Assembly: GCA_964461835.1 (NCBI GenBank)
Contig: CAYWVO010000015.1
Coordinates: 1 to 64,000 of the forward strand
DNA length: 64,000 nt
Reading direction: 5' to 3'
Source: CAYWVO01 sp964461835
GTDB taxonomy: Bacteria; Zixibacteria; MSB-5A5; WJJR01; JAJRUJ01
Part shown: positions 35,733-43,095 of the stretch, piece by piece
How positions within the stretch are numbered: position 1 is the stretch's first letter
Layout: each line of letters starts with the position of its first letter
The notes under the pieces: model-generated
The model's input: the letters and a program-made list of their open reading frames with translations, nothing else
Told to the model about the DNA's origin: nothing
The model's database searches: none
Made by a program: the position numbers and the translations under genes

Positions 35733-36500
35733 ATGGCTAGTGTAAAGACAGCATCGGAACAGCACAACGGCGCAAATGCGGTCAGCAAAGCTGATAAATC
35801 CACCCTTTTCCATCACGCATCACCCGGCGAACAACCGCCCAACGATGCCGGGTATTTGGAGTTCCTGAGCTTTGCCATGTTTAGTTCAGCCATAGGCAAC
35901 CACAAAGCGATTTCCGAGGTCTGGCCGGACATTCTCTACAGTTTCAAGAGCTTCCATGTCCAGCGGGTCTCCGAGTTCAGTGATCAGGACGTACAGGAGG
36001 TACATGAACGGGTGCCGATACTGCGCGACAAGGCTCAGGTTTCGGCGGTGGTTACCAATGCCGTCTCCATGATGCGTATTGCACAGGTGTACGGGTCTTT
36101 CAAAAAGTACCTGCGAACATTCGAAGAGGACGGACCGGGGGAATTGCTCAAAGACCTTGCCGATCGATTTCCTCAGGTTGAGCGGAATGTGTTTCAGGAG
36201 TTTCTGAAATACGCCGCGACCGGAATCAAGCTTCCGGAACCGCCCAAGGCCAATCGGGGCGGGAAATCCGGCCGGTCCGGTCGCTCTCAGCGACGCAACA
36301 GCCGTCCGCCTAACGGCTCGTCGCAGCGCGGTAGGCCGCGATCGAAATCGAGGCGATCGTCTGGTTCGGGGGGCGGCCCGAATGCCGGCAACCAGAAACA
36401 GGGTGGTGCGAAAGGTAGCGGGCAAGGCAAATCCCGCCGCTCCCGCCGCCAGCGCTTCGGCGGCCGCAAAAAGAAGGAGAAATCCAGTTCCGGTTCCTGA
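35733..36500 (+). CDS. Tag-like DNA glycosylase-fold protein with basic disordered tail
   Basis: 255 residues. Residues about 40-165 align with the helical core of 3-methyladenine DNA glycosylase I (Tag): EFLSFAMFSSAIGNHK, then VSEFSDQDVQEVHER, LRDKAQVSAVVTNA and QVYGSFKKYL track Tag positions closely. However, the Tag catalytic Glu (LEGQQAG in E. coli) falls on Phe/Ser here, the conserved Trp is replaced, and the N- and C-terminal zinc ligands are absent. Residues about 170-255 are Arg/Gly/Ser/Lys-rich with RS and RG repeats, typical of disordered nucleic-acid-binding tails. I infer a DNA- or RNA-binding protein that is not an ordinary active glycosylase. GGGAG lies upstream of the ATG. A terminator follows. 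Confidence 0.7.
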   Translation: MASVKTASEQHNGANAVSKADKSTLFHHASPGEQPPNDAGYLEFLSFAMFSSAIGNHKAISEVWPDILYSFKSFHVQRVSEFSDQDVQEVHERVPILRDKAQVSAVVTNAVSMMRIAQVYGSFKKYLRTFEEDGPGELLKDLADRFPQVERNVFQEFLKYAATGIKLPEPPKANRGGKSGRSGRSQRRNSRPPNGSSQRGRPRSKSRRSSGSGGGPNAGNQKQGGAKGSGQGKSRRSRRQRFGGRKKKEKSSSGS

Positions 36501-36566
36501 ACGGACTACCACCGCGAAATCGGGTAATGCCGGACGAGCATTAGCGCCACATGAGTTTTGTGCTCC

Positions 36567-36602
36567 AGCCGGCGGCGTACAGCGCCGCCGGCTTTGTCTT
36601 TG
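36567..36602 (+). terminator. Terminator after Tag-like gene
   Basis: Perfect 11-bp stem AGCCGGCGGCG/CGCCGCCGGCT with loop TACAG, followed by TTTGTCTTT. Confidence 0.75.
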
Positions 36603-36694
36603 ATTGCCTCGCCAGATTGAGAATTCTATATTCCTACCGGAAACCCATGTCGATCAAGTATTGTATGATAAGAACGTTGCCGAAAGGATAGGTT

Positions 36695-37660
36695 GTGCCA
36701 AATGCACTAATCACCGGTATCACCGGTCAGGATGGTTCCTACCTGGCGGAGTTACTGTTAGAAAAAGGGTATACGGTCTACGGGGTTGTGCGGCGCGCAT
36801 CAACCGCGAATTTTGAACGAATCGAGCATATCAGGGATAAGCTAACGCTGGTACAATCGGACTTGTTCGATCAGCTGTCGTTAATTCACGCCCTGGAGGA
36901 GGCCCAGCCGCAGGAGGTGTACAACCTCGCTGCGCAGTCGTTTGTCCCAACCTCCTGGGCCCAGCCGGTATTGACCGGAGAATTTACGGGCCTGGGGGTA
37001 ACGAAAATGCTGGAAGCAGTCCGGTTGGTCGATCAAAACATTCGTTTCTACCAGGCCTCCTCCTCCGAAATGTTCGGCAAGGCGCAGGAGATGCCCCAGA
37101 CAGAGAAAACCCCGTTTTATCCGCGGTCGCCCTACGGGGTGGCGAAAGTCTACGGTCATTACATGACGATTAATTACCGTGAATCATTCGGTATTCATGC
37201 AACGTCCGGCATTCTGTTCAATCATGAGTCACCGCGCCGCGGGAAAGAATTCGTCACCCGCAAAATCACCGATGCGGTCGCACGGATTAAAACGGGGAAG
37301 CTGGACAAGTTGTATCTGGGGAATCTGGATGCTCGACGAGACTGGGGTTATGCCGGAGATTATGTCCGGGCAATGTGGCTGATGTTGCAACAGGACGAAG
37401 CGCGCGATTACGTGGTGGCCACCGGGAAACATCATACAGTGCGCGAGTTTGTTGAAGCGGCGTTTGGGCATGTCGGCCTGGAATACCAAAAGTACGTCGA
37501 GGTCGACCCGCAGTTTTTCCGTCCCGCAGAGGTCGACACGCTGCTGGGGGATGCCTCCCTCGCCCGCCGGGAGTTGGACTGGGGACCGGAGACCTCGTTT
37601 GACGAGTTGGTCACGATGATGGTTGATGCCGACCTCAAGCGTCATGAAAAAGTGGAGTAA
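36695..37660 (+). CDS. gmd: GDP-mannose 4,6-dehydratase
   Basis: 321 residues from a GTG with AAAGGA upstream. The enzyme converts GDP-mannose to GDP-4-dehydro-6-deoxymannose, precursor of GDP-fucose, GDP-rhamnose and related sugars. The Rossmann motif GITGQDGSYLAELLLEKGY, the GMD-specific YNLAAQSFVPTSW, the SSSEMFG and YGVAKVYGHYM (Tyr-x-x-x-Lys) active-site motifs and the NHESPRRG segment are all diagnostic. It starts an operon with skp/ompH and two further nucleotide-sugar genes, suggesting O-antigen, capsule or glycan synthesis. Confidence 0.95.
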   Translation: MPNALITGITGQDGSYLAELLLEKGYTVYGVVRRASTANFERIEHIRDKLTLVQSDLFDQLSLIHALEEAQPQEVYNLAAQSFVPTSWAQPVLTGEFTGLGVTKMLEAVRLVDQNIRFYQASSSEMFGKAQEMPQTEKTPFYPRSPYGVAKVYGHYMTINYRESFGIHATSGILFNHESPRRGKEFVTRKITDAVARIKTGKLDKLYLGNLDARRDWGYAGDYVRAMWLMLQQDEARDYVVATGKHHTVREFVEAAFGHVGLEYQKYVEVDPQFFRPAEVDTLLGDASLARRELDWGPETSFDELVTMMVDADLKRHEKVE

Positions 37661-37664
37661 ACCC

Positions 37665-38183
37665 ATGGTTCGTACAACAGCCGTAGTAACGGCATTGCTG
37701 CTCGCCGTGAGTGTACCGGCAACCGCGCAAGTTCCGATTGGTTTGATTGACATGGATCGGATTTTCGAGGAAGAGTCCCGCTTTGCTCGGGCGCAGGGTG
37801 AGATCGATGATATGGTCGCGCAATTTGAACGGGAACGTGAGGAATGGGAGAAAGACCTGCGCGACTTATCGGAACGGATCCAGCAGGTACGGGAGAGCCG
37901 CCGGGACAGCGAAATTGAGATGTATACGCGCCGGATGGCTGAGAAATCGCAGGAATACCAGCGGTTCATGGAGGAGACCTTCGGGCCGGAGGGAATTATC
38001 GAAAAGAACTCCAATGAAATTATGGAACCGCTCTATGAGAAGCTGGAATCTGCCTGCGAGAAAGTCGGGGAGGCGCAGGGCATTCCCCTGATTGTCGATC
38101 AGGACAATCTCGGTGTGTGGTATGCAGCGGATACACTGGATGTCACCACAGCGGTCCTGGATGAACTCAAGCGTATCTGGTAA
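37665..38183 (+). CDS. OmpH/Skp-family periplasmic chaperone
   Basis: 172 residues from the ATG at 37665 (GGAG upstream). Signal peptide residues 1-22 end in PATAQ. The mature start PIGLIDMDRIFEE matches the GxVDxxxxF-like opening of OmpH, followed by a long charged coiled coil (about 40-110) and a short C-terminal beta part (GIPLIVDQDNLGVWY, then DVTTAVLDELKRIW). Skp is a trimeric jellyfish-shaped holdase for unfolded outer membrane proteins. Its place between gmd and a sugar-reductase gene is unusual; stop TAA and a following ATG overlap by one base. Confidence 0.87.
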   Translation: MVRTTAVVTALLLAVSVPATAQVPIGLIDMDRIFEEESRFARAQGEIDDMVAQFEREREEWEKDLRDLSERIQQVRESRRDSEIEMYTRRMAEKSQEYQRFMEETFGPEGIIEKNSNEIMEPLYEKLESACEKVGEAQGIPLIVDQDNLGVWYAADTLDVTTAVLDELKRIW

Positions 38184-38278
38184 TGGTGGTGTCGGGTTTC
38201 TCGGTCGCCGCCCTGGCGGGGATCTCGGAACCCAACCTATTTCTGGATTCCCATCATAAAGTTTGTTATCTACCGACC

Positions 38279-39250
38279 GTGCCACGACCACGCCGCGCAT
38301 GTATAACCGGGATCGCCGGCTTTGCCGGCTCGTATCTCGCAGAGACCCTGGTCGCTGCCGGATATGATGTGTACGGGACCCGCCTTCGCGGTGAAACGCT
38401 GGAACACCTTGCCGGTATCCGCAAGCACGTGACGGTGCGGGTGTTGGATATTCGCTCGTCGCGCGCGTGCGCGACGTTACTGGAAACATGGAGGCCGGAC
38501 GCCCTTTTTCATCTCGCCGCACAGAGTGATGTCGGATTATCCTTTGCCGATCCGGTTATGACCATGACGGTGAATTATGGGGGTACGCTGAATCTGTTGG
38601 AGGTGATCCGCGAGGACGCGGCGGTCCGGCGTCGACTACAATCGTGTATAGTTGTCGGCTCATCCGATATGTACGGCAAAGTAACCACGAGAGATTTACC
38701 ACTCAAGGAATCGCAACCGCTTAATCCAGTGAGTCCCTACGCGATCTCAAAAGCCGCAGTGGATTTTTTGGCGGCGACCTATCACCACGCGTATGGGTTG
38801 CCGATAATTCGGGTAAGAGCATTCAATCATGCCGGACCGCGGCAGCGGCAAGGATTTGTTATTCCGGATTTTGCCGCCCAAATAGTCAAGTTGGAACGAC
38901 GGAGCAAGAATCGAATTTTGAAAACGGGAAACCTGGCAGTAAAACGCGATATTACCGATGTGCGTGATGTTGCGCGGGCATACCAGACGATTGCTGAACA
39001 GGGAACCGCGGGGGAGGTATATCATATTGGCAGTGGGCAGGCGGTAGCGATTAAGGCGATTCTCGCACAGTTGCTGAAGATGGCCGCTCGACCGATACAA
39101 ACTACGGTCGATCCGAAACGAATGCGACCGGCCGAAGTGCCTGTCTTACAAGCGGATATCTCGAAATTGCATACGCTGGGCTGGCAGCCGGAGATTCCCT
39201 TAGGGCAAACGCTCCACGATACATTAGAATACTACCGTACTCTGACGTGA
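38279..39250 (+). CDS. NAD(P)-dependent sugar epimerase/reductase, GDP-6-deoxy-4-keto-mannose reductase (RMD)-like
   Basis: 323 residues from a GTG at 38279, where the Rossmann-fold opening begins (ACITGIAGFAGSYLAETL). A longer reading from the ATG at 38183 (overlapping the skp stop) adds 32 residues not expected in the family, though coupling by overlap makes it possible. Active-site SSDMYG and PYAISKAAVDFL (Tyr-x-x-x-Lys) are present. Genetic linkage to gmd and the RMD-like segments (FHLAAQSDVGLSF, RAFNHAGPRQRQGFVI) suggest reduction of the Gmd product to GDP-D-rhamnose; GDP-fucose-type synthesis cannot be excluded. Confidence 0.87.
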   Translation: MPRPRRACITGIAGFAGSYLAETLVAAGYDVYGTRLRGETLEHLAGIRKHVTVRVLDIRSSRACATLLETWRPDALFHLAAQSDVGLSFADPVMTMTVNYGGTLNLLEVIREDAAVRRRLQSCIVVGSSDMYGKVTTRDLPLKESQPLNPVSPYAISKAAVDFLAATYHHAYGLPIIRVRAFNHAGPRQRQGFVIPDFAAQIVKLERRSKNRILKTGNLAVKRDITDVRDVARAYQTIAEQGTAGEVYHIGSGQAVAIKAILAQLLKMAARPIQTTVDPKRMRPAEVPVLQADISKLHTLGWQPEIPLGQTLHDTLEYYRTLT

Positions 39251-39255
39251 CGATT

Positions 39256-40566
39256 ATGAGTACTGAACTCAAAAATAGAATCATCGAAAAAAGGGCGCAC
39301 GTAGTGGTCGTCGGCTTGGGCTATGTGGGGCTGCCACTGGCCGCCGGGTTTGCCCGGGAGGGATTTCGGGTAACCGGGCTTGATGTTTCAGAGGAGAAAA
39401 TCACCCTGGTTAACCGCGGAGAATCGGATATCGCTGATGTTCCCAGCGACGAACTTCGGCCGTTAGTCGAGACGGAACTATTACGGGCAACGACTGACCC
39501 GGCAATTATTCAGGATGCCGATTGCGTGTCGATTTGTGTGCCGACACCGCTTTCGAAAACCAAGGACCCGGACGTCTCCTATATTCTGGAGGCGGTTGAA
39601 TCGATCAAAAAACACCTTCATCCGGGGATGCTGGTGGTACTGGAGTCGACCACGTACCCCGGCACCACGGAAGAGCTGATCCGTCCGAAACTGGAGGAGA
39701 CCGGCCTGAAAGTCGGGCAGGATTTTTATCTGGCGTTTTCGCCGGAGCGGGTTGACCCCGGGAACCCCGTATACAAGACCAAGAATACTCCTCGTATTGT
39801 GGGTGGTACGACACCTGAATGTTCCGAGATTGCCCGGGTGTTTTATGAGCAGTTTATCGACAAGGTTGTCACGGTATCGTCTACGAAAGCGGCCGAGATG
39901 GTCAAGCTGCTGGAGAATACGTTCCGCTCGGTTAATATCGGCCTGGTGAATGAGGTCGCCCTGATGTGTGACCGTCTGGGCTTAAATGTTTGGGAGATTA
40001 TCGATGCCGCGGCGACCAAGCCGTTCGGGTTTATGCGGTTTTATCCGGGCCCGGGATTGGGCGGGCATTGTATTCCCATCGACCCGCATTACCTGTCGTG
40101 GAAACTCAAGTCGTTAAATTATTATGCCCGGTTTATCGAGCTGGCGGGGGATATTAACTCGCGGATGCCGGAATACGTGGTGGAGTTAATCAGCCGGTCA
40201 CTCAATAAACATGCGCAGAAAGCCATTGCGGGGGCGAAGGTGTTCGCCCTGGGCGTGGCGTATAAACGGGATATTTCCGATACGCGTGAATCGCCGGCCC
40301 TGGATGTAATCCAGTTGCTCTTGCAGCGGGGCGCCGAGGTCGAGTACGCCGATCCGTTTGTCCCGGAGATTCACACCGACAACGGCAATCTTACCCAAGT
40401 AGACATTACGCCGGAGCGGTTGCAAGCCTGCGATTGTGCGGTCATCCTTACTGATCATTCATCATTTGATTATTACCAAATTTGCAGCCAGGCCTCCCTG
40501 GTCGTGGACACGCGCAACGCTACGCGGGGAATCACCAACGCTTCGGCAACCATTATCACGCTCTAG
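39256..40566 (+). CDS. Nucleotide-sugar (UDP-N-acetylhexosamine-type) 6-dehydrogenase
   Basis: 436 residues from the ATG at 39256; a GTG at 39247 overlapping the previous stop is a second candidate. Three parts are present: N-terminal NAD domain (VVVVGLGYVGLPLAAGFA), middle dimerisation domain, and C-terminal UDP-binding domain (ALGVAYKRDISDTRESPALDV). The catalytic Cys is in GPGLGGHCIPIDP. The sequence CVPTPLSKTKDPDVSYI is typical of the WbpA/WecC-like branch that oxidises UDP-GlcNAc or UDP-ManNAc to a uronic acid. Together with gmd and the reductase it points to a surface polysaccharide containing a 6-deoxy sugar and an aminouronic acid. Confidence 0.92.
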   Translation: MSTELKNRIIEKRAHVVVVGLGYVGLPLAAGFAREGFRVTGLDVSEEKITLVNRGESDIADVPSDELRPLVETELLRATTDPAIIQDADCVSICVPTPLSKTKDPDVSYILEAVESIKKHLHPGMLVVLESTTYPGTTEELIRPKLEETGLKVGQDFYLAFSPERVDPGNPVYKTKNTPRIVGGTTPECSEIARVFYEQFIDKVVTVSSTKAAEMVKLLENTFRSVNIGLVNEVALMCDRLGLNVWEIIDAAATKPFGFMRFYPGPGLGGHCIPIDPHYLSWKLKSLNYYARFIELAGDINSRMPEYVVELISRSLNKHAQKAIAGAKVFALGVAYKRDISDTRESPALDVIQLLLQRGAEVEYADPFVPEIHTDNGNLTQVDITPERLQACDCAVILTDHSSFDYYQICSQASLVVDTRNATRGITNASATIITL

Positions 40567-40657
40567 CCACGGAATAATCCCGCGGACAGGGGGTATGGGC
40601 ATTATCTGATTATCTAGCGGTTGAGCTGTGCTGTCGCGACCCAGGGAAGGTGTGTTC

Positions 40658-41566
40658 ATGAAGAAGCTATTGCTGCTCTGCGGCCTACTGGTGGTAATCG
40701 GTTGCGCGGACAGCACCATCGAGCCGGGTAGCGGCTCGGTAGAGTTTACCTTTCGGGTGCTCAATTCCGTGGGATACCAAGTGCGGTCAATCGAGCACGG
40801 CAAGCCGATTCATTTCGAATTGGTGATTACCAACGGCACCGATGAGACAATCACGGTGGAGACCGGCGAGCGGCGTCCGGCCGCCGCATTTTACCTGGAG
40901 GGAGAAACCCACAGTTTCGGGCACGTAAACCGGCTGGACAGCCGTGCCCCGCGCGACAGTGTATTTATCCTGCATCCACGGGAGAGCCTGCGGCACACCG
41001 TGGCCTGGAGCTTAAATCCCTGGAATGCGCCGCCGCCCGTGGGCGAGTATATTGCGCATGCCGATGTATCCGCAGAGATTGATGGCCGGGAACCGGAAGG
41101 TCACTTAACGCAGGAATTGTCCGTCGTGCCACCGGAGGCGGGCGCGCAGGAAGTCTTTGCCTGGTATCGTACACCGGCGTTTGGGTTCTGCCCGCCGGCA
41201 AATCGGATCTACTGGGCAAGTGTCATGCGCTACGCCGGTGGCCGTCATGTACTCCGGGGTACCATTGCGTTCGATAACTCGATCCTCACTATGCCCTGCG
41301 GTCCGCCGGATTACTGTATCGCGCAACAACCATTCGAGGATGTAGTTTTGACCGAGGAACAAGAAGACGAACTTTACGATCTGTTGAACTCGTTCCCGGA
41401 CGAAGAACACGTTATCGATCCCGCCTGTGATCCGTGTCGAATAGACTACTATTATCTTCGTGGCCGGGAGAAGGAAATAAATCCCTGCGCCTCAGGCTCC
41501 GAGTTGTTCTGGATGAAAGTCGCCGAGATCGATACGTTTTTGCATCAGGTGGCGGGGTTGGAGTAG
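40658..41566 (+). CDS. Lipoprotein with BsuPI-like domain
   Basis: 302 residues from the ATG at 40658. The lipobox LVVIGCAD places the lipid-modified Cys at 17. Residues about 28-140 resemble the BsuPI-type (intracellular proteinase inhibitor) Ig-like domain: FTFRVLNSVGYQV, IHFELVITNGTDETITVE and the AxxLxPGES-like HPRESLRHTVAW. The second half is unrecognised and has six Cys in CGPPDYC, CDPC and CASGS contexts that could form disulfides. The name signals fold only; inhibitor function is not implied. A terminator is not evident. Confidence 0.75.
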   Translation: MKKLLLLCGLLVVIGCADSTIEPGSGSVEFTFRVLNSVGYQVRSIEHGKPIHFELVITNGTDETITVETGERRPAAAFYLEGETHSFGHVNRLDSRAPRDSVFILHPRESLRHTVAWSLNPWNAPPPVGEYIAHADVSAEIDGREPEGHLTQELSVVPPEAGAQEVFAWYRTPAFGFCPPANRIYWASVMRYAGGRHVLRGTIAFDNSILTMPCGPPDYCIAQQPFEDVVLTEEQEDELYDLLNSFPDEEHVIDPACDPCRIDYYYLRGREKEINPCASGSELFWMKVAEIDTFLHQVAGLE

Positions 41567-41626
41567 AGGAATTTCAGTTAGTGTATGCGCCCGTGTACGC
41601 CAATGAAAAATGATTGAGGAACTGTC

Positions 41627-41716
41627 GTGCCGTCTTCCGGGATTGATTTGGCAACGATCATAGCGCTTGTGTTAATTGCCGTGTACTTGTTCTGGCGGTT
41701 TCGCAAGAAACCATAG
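41627..41716 (+). CDS. 29-residue predicted membrane peptide
   Basis: Read directly from the sequence: GTG start with GAGGA seven bases upstream, then VPSSGIDLATIIALVLI, AVYLFWRFRKKP and a TAG stop. One hydrophobic helix (about 8-24) followed by an Arg/Lys-rich end gives a single-pass membrane peptide with the C-terminus inside. It is too short for standard ORF cut-offs. Supported by Shine-Dalgarno, ideal membrane topology and correct frame; no homologue known to me. Confidence 0.5.
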   Translation: MPSSGIDLATIIALVLIAVYLFWRFRKKP

Positions 41717-41922
41717 AACCGAATGACATGCGTCAATCTGACGTCCAGAGACCAGCGCACTACCCCAGCCTTGTCACCGCGGTGTCTGCCTCTGCGGCTG
41801 ATCAGCAGTGCGCGGAAGCCACACACCCTGCATTATTCGAGTTGAATTACGTCGATAAAGTGTTAATTCTATCCTCGGCCCGTCAAAGAGATCGGGATCC
41901 AGCAGGTTCGGATCCAGCTAGG

Positions 41923-42483
41923 CTATTGATTGGACAGGTCTTCCCAGCGGACAATGCGCCAGAGACCATCCTTGGCGGAACGCCGGAAATAAAAGAGGGC
42001 ATCACCATTGGCCTCAATCGACTCGAAATTGTAGTCGCCGTCCAGATCGCGCACTTCCAGCCGAAAGGCCATACGGCGCACCTCGCGCAGGTAGCTCAGC
42101 GAGGAATCGGTATACGCGCCGGTGGAATCCCAGGTGGGCAGACGAATATCGTCGAACACCTCAAACATCCGTCGCGTGCGAGCGAGATCACCGGAGGGCC
42201 CGTCCCGCGGCACCAGTACCTGCTCGATCCCCTCGATCAACTCGGGGTCGAAATAGGAGAAGACGAAATCAGGATCGAGCAGATTTTCGTACACATCAAT
42301 GTCCCGGTTCTCATAGGCGTAACGGAAGTTGCTGAGCACAGCGTTGATCGACGTCTGGCGCAAAATCGGCAGGACGTCCGCGCCGCCGATCTCCGGCGGC
42401 GAAAACGGATTGGTACAAGACAGTACCAGGAACAATCCGCTTGGCACTGCCATCAATACCGCATATCGCCACCAATATCTCAT
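41923..42483 (-). CDS. Predicted lipoprotein, NTF2/SnoaL-like, paralogue of upstream gene
   Basis: 186 residues from the ATG at 42483, which overlaps the upstream stop as ATGA; an ATG at 42495 would add four residues. A hydrophobic helix leads to the lipobox LVLSCTNPF. The mature part (AVLSNFRYAYENRDIDVYENLLDPDFVFSYFDP) and the close WRIVRWEDL at the end match the NTF2-like (SnoaL) alpha-beta cup. The preceding gene product shares the same layout and endings (WEIVRWEDR), so the two are tandem duplicates. Fifth and last gene of the tatD-rsmA run. Confidence 0.8.
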   Translation of the reverse strand: MRYWWRYAVLMAVPSGLFLVLSCTNPFSPPEIGGADVLPILRQTSINAVLSNFRYAYENRDIDVYENLLDPDFVFSYFDPELIEGIEQVLVPRDGPSGDLARTRRMFEVFDDIRLPTWDSTGAYTDSSLSYLREVRRMAFRLEVRDLDGDYNFESIEANGDALFYFRRSAKDGLWRIVRWEDLSNQ

Positions 42484-43082
42484 CGATATCGCCATTTCAA
42501 ATCCGCCCAGGAGAATTGATCGCCCGTGAGGTGACGGTCCTCCCAGCGGACAATTTCCCAGCGGGCATCGTCGCGAATCCGCAGATAAAAAATCGCTTCG
42601 CCCGCGTATGTTGTGGTGTCAGTCACCGAATCACCGGTCACCACATCGATTTCATAGGCCCGGTAAAACACGCCGCTGCTGTCGTCCTCAATATCAGTCT
42701 GAGAAACGTCCCACGCAAGCAGCAGGGTATCTACCGACCGGAAGATATTCTCGGTGATCCTGATTTCCTCGTTGAGCAGTACCGTGGCGACTTCCCCGGG
42801 TTGGCCGATATTGAGAAAATCGAACGAGAACTGAAAACTGTCGGCGAAGATCCGGGTATAGTTGCCGATGTTGCGCTCATTGTAGGCATGAAACAAATTC
42901 TCCACCGCAATGTCCGGTGCAAACGGTTCTGTATAGGTACCGCCGGTCGTAATTGGTGGCTCCGATGAGCGCGTGGAAAATGGGTCTTTGGTGCATCCGA
43001 ACAGAATCAACAGCAAACTACCAGCGATTAGTAACGCCCGCAAGCGGTGGAACATTGCCCGGTTGTTTTTTCGCATATTCAT
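42480..43082 (-). CDS. Predicted lipoprotein, NTF2/SnoaL-like
   Basis: 200 residues with a lipobox LILFGCTKDPF. The mature region reads AVENLFHAYNERNIGNYTRIFADSFQFSFDF and ends with ARWEIVRWEDRHLTG, an NTF2-like pattern shared with the next gene. Function unknown; likely outer membrane lipoprotein. Starts 13 bases after the barrel gene ends and overlaps the next lipoprotein start by four bases, so translation is probably coupled. GGAAAG precedes the ATG. Confidence 0.8.
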   Translation of the reverse strand: MNMRKNNRAMFHRLRALLIAGSLLLILFGCTKDPFSTRSSEPPITTGGTYTEPFAPDIAVENLFHAYNERNIGNYTRIFADSFQFSFDFLNIGQPGEVATVLLNEEIRITENIFRSVDTLLLAWDVSQTDIEDDSSGVFYRAYEIDVVTGDSVTDTTTYAGEAIFYLRIRDDARWEIVRWEDRHLTGDQFSWADLKWRYR

Positions 43083-43095
43083 TAATACTTTCCAA

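Noticed and set aside
41728..42519. 263-codon plus-strand frame opposite the NTF2-like lipoprotein
   Set aside because: The minus-strand gene has a lipobox, a paralogue and operon overlap; the plus frame has none of these.
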